From assembly GCA_910585665.1 (NCBI GenBank), contig CAJUFI010000059.1, positions 1 through 16,041 on the forward strand: a DNA stretch of 16,041 nt, written 5' to 3'. Positions 11,821-16,041 of the stretch are shown piece by piece. Each line of letters starts with the position of its first letter. Position 1 is the first letter of the stretch. The position numbers and the translations under genes are program-made. Source of the stretch: an uncultured Acetatifactor sp. GTDB lineage: Bacteria > Bacillota > Clostridia > Lachnospirales > Lachnospiraceae. The notes below the pieces were generated by a model. That model made no database searches. It had not been told where the DNA came from and saw only the letters and a program-made list of their open reading frames with translations.

Positions 11821-12519
11821 ATGTTAGAGGAGTTAAAGAAAATCGTCTGCGAGGCCAATCTGGATCTGCCGAAGTATGGCCTGGTGACCTTCACCTGGGG
11901 CAATGTCAGCGCCATCGACAGGCAGAGCGGCCTGTTCGTCATCAAACCCAGCGGGGTGGAGTATGATAAGCTGACGCCGGAAGACATGGTTGTAGTAGAT
12001 TTGGAGTGCAAGAAGGTGGAGGGGCGCTACAATCCTTCTTCCGACACCGCCACCCACGCGGAGCTCTACAAGGCCTTCCCGGAGATCGGTGGCATCGTAC
12101 ACACCCATTCTTCCTATGCCACCAGCTGGGCCCAGGCCGGAAGGAGCATCCCCTGCTACGGCACCACCCACGCGGACTACATCTACGGCGAGGTGCCCTG
12201 CATCAGATGCCTGAACGCGGAGGAAATCGCGGAGGACTACGAGAAGAATACGGGCCGCCTGATTGTGGAGGAGTTCCTGCGGATGTGCAAGGATCCCCTG
12301 TCCGTGCCCGCCGTCCTGTGCAAGAACCACGGGCCTTTCGCATGGGGACGGGATGCCCATGATGCCGTCCACAATGCCGTAGTCCTGGAGGAGGTGGCGA
12401 AGATGGCCTACCGCACCGAGTCCATCAACCATCATGTCCAGTCCGCCCCTCAGGAGCTCATGGATAAGCATTATTATAGAAAGCACGGTGCCAATGCCTA
12501 CTACGGGCAGAGCATTTAG
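11821..12519 (+). CDS. araD: L-ribulose-5-phosphate 4-epimerase
   Basis: This 232-residue class II aldolase-fold enzyme interconverts L-ribulose 5-phosphate and D-xylulose 5-phosphate in the cytoplasm. Key residues sit one position before the E. coli AraD numbering: D75 in SSDTATHAELY, H94 and H96 in HTHSSYA, D119 in THADYIYGEVPC, H170 in CKNHGPFAWG, and Y228 in AYYGQS at the C-terminus. GNVS (27-30) and KPSG (42-45) bind the phosphate. Length is as usual for the family. UlaF and SgbE have the same motifs, so the pathway is not fixed by sequence alone; the adjacent FGGY kinase and transketolase genes favour pentose breakdown. An AGAAAGGAG ribosome binding site precedes the ATG. The gene is likely co-transcribed with the transketolase pair 76 bp downstream. 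Confidence 0.92.
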   Translation: MLEELKKIVCEANLDLPKYGLVTFTWGNVSAIDRQSGLFVIKPSGVEYDKLTPEDMVVVDLECKKVEGRYNPSSDTATHAELYKAFPEIGGIVHTHSSYATSWAQAGRSIPCYGTTHADYIYGEVPCIRCLNAEEIAEDYEKNTGRLIVEEFLRMCKDPLSVPAVLCKNHGPFAWGRDAHDAVHNAVVLEEVAKMAYRTESINHHVQSAPQELMDKHYYRKHGANAYYGQSI

Positions 12520-12534
12520 GACAGAAGGGAAGGA

Positions 12535-12580
12535 TATGGCAAAGGTAATGCCATAGATTCCAGGCCGCGGGCAGCGCGGC
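12535..12580. other. Two small hairpins between epimerase and transketolase genes
   Basis: TATGGCA (12535-12541) and TGCCATA (12549-12555) are perfect 7-bp arms with a 7-base loop, and GCCGCG (12564-12569) with CGCGGC (12575-12580) are 6-bp arms with a 5-base loop. They lie just before the transketolase ribosome binding site. No T-run follows; mRNA processing or stability is a possible role. Confidence 0.4.
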
Positions 12581-12595
12581 AGAATGGAGGAGATA

Positions 12596-13483
12596 ATGGA
12601 CAATTTAGAACTGCGCAGGCGCGCCAATGACGTGCGCAAGGGCATCGTCACGGCGGTTTACAGCGCTAAGGCCGGGCATCCGGGCGGTTCCCTTTCTTCC
12701 GCGGACGTGTTCACCTTCTTGTATTTTGAGGAGATGGACATCGACCCCAAGGAGCCGGACAGGGAGGACAGGGATCGTTTCGTGCTCTCCAAGGGGCACA
12801 ACGCGCCGGGGCTGTATTCCGCCCTGGCCCATAGGGGGTTTTTCCCGGTGGAGGATTTGAAGACATTGCGCAAATTGGGCTCCTATCTGCAGGGACATCC
12901 CTGTATCCATATCCCCGGCGTGGACATGTCCTCGGGCTCTCTGGGCCAGGGGGCTTCCGCCGCCGTGGGCATGGCTTTGGGGGCGAAGATGGACGGGAAG
13001 GCGTTCCGGGTCTACACTCTGCTGGGGGACGGGGAGATTCAGGAGGGCCAGGTGTGGGAGGCCGCCATGCTGGCGGGATTCCGCAAGCTGGACAATCTGT
13101 GCTTCATCGTGGACAACAACAATCTGCAGATCGACGGCCCCATAGACCAGGTCTGCTCGCCCTATCCCATCGACAGGAAATTCGAGGCTTTCAACTTCCA
13201 TGTGATCAATGTGGACGCCCACGATTTCGACGAGCTGCGGGCTGCCTTCAAAGAGGCCAGGGAGACTAAGGGGATGCCCACCTGCATCGTGATGCACAGT
13301 TTGAAGGGCAAGGGAGTCTCTTTCATGGAGAACAACGCGGACTGGCACGGCAAAGCCCCCAATGACGAGGAGTACGCCCGGGCGATGGCCGACCTTGCGA
13401 AAATCGATGAAGAATTGGATGAGGCAGCCGGGGCCGAGCCGGAAAAAATCGGCGCAGAATCAGAAAAGGCAGGTGAGGCATGA
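12596..13483 (+). CDS. Transketolase, N-terminal (thiamine diphosphate-binding) subunit
   Basis: This is the cofactor-binding half of a two-gene transketolase, which moves two-carbon units between sugar phosphates in the non-oxidative pentose phosphate pathway. The start at 12596 follows GGAGGAGA directly; an in-frame ATG at 12584 overlaps that site and is less likely. In the 295-residue product, H28 lies in AGHPGGSLS, H68 in SKGHNAPGLYS and H101 in GHP. The thiamine diphosphate motif runs from GDGEIQEGQ (144-152) to DNNNLQIDG (173-181), with Mg ligands D145 and N175. The C-terminal 25 residues are an acidic Ala/Glu-rich tail. The stop overlaps the ATG of the second subunit (ATGA), so equal translation is expected. 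Split transketolases are common in Clostridia and archaea. Confidence 0.92.
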   Translation: MDNLELRRRANDVRKGIVTAVYSAKAGHPGGSLSSADVFTFLYFEEMDIDPKEPDREDRDRFVLSKGHNAPGLYSALAHRGFFPVEDLKTLRKLGSYLQGHPCIHIPGVDMSSGSLGQGASAAVGMALGAKMDGKAFRVYTLLGDGEIQEGQVWEAAMLAGFRKLDNLCFIVDNNNLQIDGPIDQVCSPYPIDRKFEAFNFHVINVDAHDFDELRAAFKEARETKGMPTCIVMHSLKGKGVSFMENNADWHGKAPNDEEYARAMADLAKIDEELDEAAGAEPEKIGAESEKAGEA

Positions 13484-14427
13484 TGGCAGACACAAACGTG
13501 AAGAAAATCGCCACCCGGGAGAGCTATGGCAACGCGCTGAAGGAATTGGCGGAGGAATTCCCCAATCTGGTGGTGCTGGATGCGGATCTGGCGGCGGCCA
13601 CCAAGACCAGCGTTTTTCGGAAAGCATATCCTGACAGGCATATCGACTGCGGCATCGCGGAGTCCAATATGATGGGCGTGGCGGCAGGCCTTTCCCTGGT
13701 GGGGAAGATTCCTTTCGTCAGCTCCTTTGCTATGTTTGCTGCCGGCAGAGCGTTCGAACAGGTACGCAATTCCGTAGGCTACCCCCATCTGAACGTGAAG
13801 ATTGGGGCGACCCACGCAGGGATAACGGTAGGCGAGGACGGCGCTACCCATCAGTGCAACGAGGACATCGCCCTGATGCGGACGATTCCGGGCATGGTGG
13901 TCATGTGCCCCGCGGACGATGTGGAGGCGAAAGCGGCTGTCCGTGCGGCTTTGGAGCATGAGGGGCCGGTGTACATCCGTTTCGGCCGCGCCGCCGTGCC
14001 GGTGATCAACGACAGGCCGGATTACGCATTTGCAATCGGAAAGGGGTCCATCCTGCGGGAGGGCAGCGATGTGACGATCGTGGCCACGGGCATCTGTGTG
14101 GATTCCGCCCTGGGAGCCGCCGGGCTGCTGGAGGCGGAGGGCATAAGCGCCGAGGTGGTCAGCATCTGCACCATCAAGCCCCTGGATGAAGACATCGTCA
14201 TAAACAGCGCGAAGAAGACCGGCAGGGTGGTCACCGTGGAGGAGCATTCCGTCATCGGCGGCCTGGGCAGCGCGGTCTGCGACGCCTTGAGCGCCAGCCA
14301 TCCCACCAGAGTGAAGAAGCTGGGCATGCAGGACGTGTTCGGCGAGTCCGGCAGCGCTGCCGCCCTGGTCCAAAAGTATGGGCTGGACGCGGAGGGCGTC
14401 TATCGGTCGGTGAAGGAATTTATGTAG
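13480..14427 (+). CDS. Transketolase, C-terminal (pyrimidine-binding) subunit
   Basis: The 315-residue product supplies the pyrimidine-binding and C-terminal domains of the split transketolase. E61 in CGIAESNMMGVAAGL is the glutamate that activates the thiamine pyrimidine ring. The region GEDGATHQCNEDIALMRTIP (about 117-136) is the usual substrate-side loop, and the last 120 residues form the C-terminal transketolase domain with VTVEEHSVIGGLGSAV. The start ATG overlaps the stop of the N subunit, with AGGTGAGG upstream; the next codon is also ATG. Active sites form only when both subunits pair. The related 1-deoxyxylulose-5-phosphate synthase is a single chain, so the split layout also argues for transketolase. 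A strong terminator follows 68 bp after the stop and closes the operon. Confidence 0.92.
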   Translation: MMADTNVKKIATRESYGNALKELAEEFPNLVVLDADLAAATKTSVFRKAYPDRHIDCGIAESNMMGVAAGLSLVGKIPFVSSFAMFAAGRAFEQVRNSVGYPHLNVKIGATHAGITVGEDGATHQCNEDIALMRTIPGMVVMCPADDVEAKAAVRAALEHEGPVYIRFGRAAVPVINDRPDYAFAIGKGSILREGSDVTIVATGICVDSALGAAGLLEAEGISAEVVSICTIKPLDEDIVINSAKKTGRVVTVEEHSVIGGLGSAVCDALSASHPTRVKKLGMQDVFGESGSAAALVQKYGLDAEGVYRSVKEFM

Positions 14428-14495
14428 GATGCCACATGAACTTGCCGGGACTGGCGGCAGGTTTCAGCGCTGGCCAGCATAGGCAGGCCGGAGTG

Positions 14496-14539
14496 GAAAA
14501 GTGCCGCAGGGCCCTGGAAACAGGGGCGCGGCACTTTTT
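14496..14539 (+). terminator. Rho-independent terminator of the pentose operon
   Basis: GAAAAGTGCCGC (14496-14507) pairs with GCGGCACTTTTT (14528-14539) around an inner stem, GCCCTG-GAAA-CAGGG, capped by a GAAA tetraloop. The T-rich right arm and A-rich left arm mean it could work in both directions. It separates the transketolase genes from the SDR gene. Confidence 0.88.
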
Positions 14540-14584
14540 CCGTGGCAGGGCTGATGAGGGAATCGAGAACGGAGGAGCGGTACC

Positions 14585-15487
14585 ATGAAAATTTTAGTGA
14601 TCGGCGGAAGCTATTTCTTCGGCCGTGTCTTCGTGATGCTGGCGGCAAAGGAGCATGAGGTCACCGTGGTGAACCGGGGGACCTATTCTGTGGCAGAGCT
14701 GGGGGCAGGCCAGATAAAGGGGGACAGAAGGGATGCGGCGCTGTGGCGGTCCGTCGCGGACGACTATGACTGCGTAGTGGACTTCTGCGCCTATGAGAAA
14801 GGGGATATCGCCAGGGTGCTGGAGAACATGCCGGGGAGCATCGGACAGTATGTCTTCATCAGCACCGTGGATGTCTATGAGCGCGGCAAAGGGGGCTTGA
14901 TTGAGGAGGACGCGCCCTTTGAGACAAGGATTCTGCCCGGGGAAGCCGGAGGCTATATCGCGGGGAAGGTGGCGCTGGAGCAGGAAATCAGGGAGGCGTG
15001 CGGCAGGCTGGGGACGGCGTATACGGTATTGCGTCCGGCCATCCTTTACGGACCGTTCAATTACGCCCCCAGGGAATCTGCCTATATCCGGCTGATGGTA
15101 CAGAACCATGTGCTGCCCCACATAACGGATGCCACGGGCGCTTTCCAGTTCGTCTATGTCAGGGACGCCGCGGAGGCCGTCCTGAAATGCCTGGGCAATC
15201 CAAAAGCCTGCGGACAGGCATACAATCTGTGCGGGGAGCCGGTTCTGACCTATGAAATGTTCTATGAGGAGCTGAGGCGGGCCGACGGCGGGGAAGCGGC
15301 GGAGGTCTGCCTGACGGTCCGGGAAGCCCGGGCCCAGGGGGTGCCACTTCCCTTTCCGGTGACCCGCCGGGAGTCGGAGCTGTATTCCGACGAAAAGGCC
15401 AAAGCCCAGCTGGGGCTTGGCTATATCGCCCTTTCCGAGGGGATGGCGAGGACTTACCGGGCGTTCCGGAACGTTTACGGCGGATAG
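14585..15487 (+). CDS. NAD-dependent epimerase/dehydratase family (extended SDR) protein
   Basis: This 300-residue protein has an N-terminal Rossmann fold starting MKILVIGGSYFFGR, with the glycine-rich GGSYFFG at 7-13, and an acidic/basic second strand ending VNRG (29-32) that suggests NAD(P) binding. The extended-SDR catalytic residues appear as S93/T94 in VFISTVDVY and Y124-x3-K128 in YIAGKVALE. The segment LRPAILYGPFNY is typical of nucleotide-sugar epimerases, and FVYVRDAAEAV matches the conserved domain-end motif. The GGSxFFG start resembles the subgroup that includes chloroplast CSP41-like proteins and many uncharacterised bacterial epimerases. The substrate is unknown. A GGAGGAGC ribosome binding site lies before the ATG. 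It follows the pentose operon terminator, so it needs its own promoter, which I could not place. Confidence 0.85.
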   Translation: MKILVIGGSYFFGRVFVMLAAKEHEVTVVNRGTYSVAELGAGQIKGDRRDAALWRSVADDYDCVVDFCAYEKGDIARVLENMPGSIGQYVFISTVDVYERGKGGLIEEDAPFETRILPGEAGGYIAGKVALEQEIREACGRLGTAYTVLRPAILYGPFNYAPRESAYIRLMVQNHVLPHITDATGAFQFVYVRDAAEAVLKCLGNPKACGQAYNLCGEPVLTYEMFYEELRRADGGEAAEVCLTVREARAQGVPLPFPVTRRESELYSDEKAKAQLGLGYIALSEGMARTYRAFRNVYGG

Positions 15488-15552
15488 GAAACATTATACA
15501 AATCTTAATCTATTAATAAACAAAAATGATACATTTCTGCTTTATATTGATA

Positions 15553-15577
15553 TATGTCCAAAGGGATATCGGACATA
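15553..15577. promoter_or_regulatory. Short inverted repeat before the last gene
   Basis: TATGTCC (15553-15559) and GGACATA (15571-15577) are perfect 7-bp arms 11 bases apart, in an AT-rich stretch between the SDR gene and the partial gene at 15604. The size fits an operator for a dimeric regulator. No T-run follows, so a terminator is unlikely. Confidence 0.35.
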
Positions 15578-15603
15578 CACAGAAAATATGAAGGGGTGGG
15601 AAA

Positions 15604-16041
15604 ATGGCAAGGCAAGGCGGCAGCGCGCAGAGGGAAGAAATGTATCAGGAAAACGGTGGCAGGCGCAACCCATATCTGGTGGATTACGAGGGACAGCGCC
15701 GCAGGCGTCCGGCATCCGGCGTCCGGCCCGTGAACCCGCACAGACAGACATCCACGGGGCGTACTGCGCATCGGGTGCGTCCGGAAGGCGGTTATGCGCC
15801 GGCGGGGCGCGGGAGGGCTTCCGCCAGCCCGGCGGAACGATACGGGAATCCGTCCCGCTCCGCCCGCACGGTGTCCTGTGACCTGGTGCCCGGTGCCCGT
15901 TCCGCGTCCCGCGATTTGGCGCCCGGTGCCCGTTCGGCGTCCCGCGCCCTGGTGCCCGGTGCCCGCCCCGCGTCCCGCGATTTGGCGCCCGGTGCCCGTT
16001 CCGCGTCCCGCGATTTGGCGCCCGGTGCCCGTTCGGCGTCC
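15604..16041 (+). CDS. Arg-rich, low-complexity protein with 11-residue tandem repeats (3' end outside window)
   Basis: An open frame of at least 146 codons starts at an ATG after AAGGGGTGGG and runs past the window edge without a stop; the ATG at 15640 with its own AGGGAAG is an alternative start. The N-terminal 92 residues are polar and strongly basic, with NPYLVDYEGQRRRR and many Arg, Gly, Pro and Ser residues. From residue 93 the unit DLAPGARSASR repeats with small changes (DLV/ALV, ARP/ARS) at least five times. No signal peptide or membrane segment appears in the visible part. Such basic disordered N-terminal regions often sit on the cytoplasmic side of a membrane or cell-division protein in Clostridia, but the family cannot be named from this fragment. 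The reading frame is supported by repeat units that are multiples of three. Confidence 0.65.
   Translation, partial: MARQGGSAQREEMYQENGGRRNPYLVDYEGQRRRRPASGVRPVNPHRQTSTGRTAHRVRPEGGYAPAGRGRASASPAERYGNPSRSARTVSCDLVPGARSASRDLAPGARSASRALVPGARPASRDLAPGARSASRDLAPGARSAS
15880..16041 (+). repeat. 33-bp in-frame tandem repeat, five units, cut by the window end
   Basis: Units start at 15880, 15913, 15946, 15979 and 16012. The core CCCGGTGCCCG is constant. Units 2 and 5 are identical over the visible 30 bases; unit 4 differs from them by one base (TCC for TCG); units 1 and 3 have CTGGTG instead of TTGGCG. The pattern suggests recent expansion by slippage or unequal exchange. Confidence 0.9.

Noticed and set aside
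13162..14373. Minus-strand open frame of 403 codons over the transketolase genes
   Set aside because: It crosses two clearly coding genes in antisense, with His-rich, Gly-rich composition and no start signal.
15417..15881. Plus-strand frame of 154 codons crossing from the SDR gene into the last gene
   Set aside because: It begins inside the SDR gene in another frame. The frame from 15604 has a ribosome binding site, keeps the 33-bp repeats in phase and is open to the window edge.

Overview
The window looks like a chromosomal segment of a high-GC member of the Clostridia, most likely a Lachnospiraceae-type gut anaerobe. This is inferred from gene content (a split transketolase, a compact response regulator / kinase / ABC / FtsX-permease block, a DUF885 protein), strong AGGAGG-type ribosome binding sites and sigma-A-like promoters. 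No rRNA, tRNA or CRISPR array was seen. The species cannot be named from the sequence alone.

Layout. (1) Bases 1-1800 are gene-poor: a truncated pRiA4b ORF-3-like zinc-finger protein (287-667), then about 1.1 kb of scar DNA holding a minus-strand gene remnant, duplicated GC-rich palindromes, a terminator-like hairpin and a 36-bp tandem repeat. (2) Bases 1738-7021 form a sensory and transport locus: a small membrane protein (1935), an OmpR-family response regulator (2255), a histidine kinase with almost no extracytoplasmic loop (2928), a second small membrane protein (4097), an ABC ATPase (4200) and an 8-TM FtsX-type permease (4886). The two halves are each preceded by the same 37-bp block, placed exactly 10 nt before a TATAAT or TATGAT hexamer. 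That arrangement suggests one activator, plausibly the encoded response regulator, switches on both transcripts. (3) A membrane-anchored Mrr-like nuclease-fold protein (7265) converges on a membrane-anchored DUF885 metallopeptidase-like protein (minus strand, 7768-9588). (4) Bases 9727-14539 form a pentose-phosphate segment: an FGGY carbohydrate kinase with a near-consensus promoter, L-ribulose-5-phosphate 4-epimerase, and the two halves of a split transketolase, closed by a strong terminator. Together they would phosphorylate a pentulose, epimerise it to xylulose 5-phosphate and feed the non-oxidative pentose phosphate pathway. No isomerase or transporter is in the window. (5) An NAD-dependent epimerase/SDR protein (14585) follows, and then the start of an Arg-rich protein with 33-bp in-frame tandem repeats that runs off the window end.

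The most interesting unlabelled signals are the duplicated promoter module of the sensory locus and a MITE-like 106-bp family. The family has two full copies that align without gaps (1796-1901 inverted; 11489-11594), a half copy (11592-11641) and a lone end (107-128). The full copies carry inverted ends bounded by TAA direct repeats. One copy sits only 5 bp past the -10 of the two-component promoter and now forms most of its leader.
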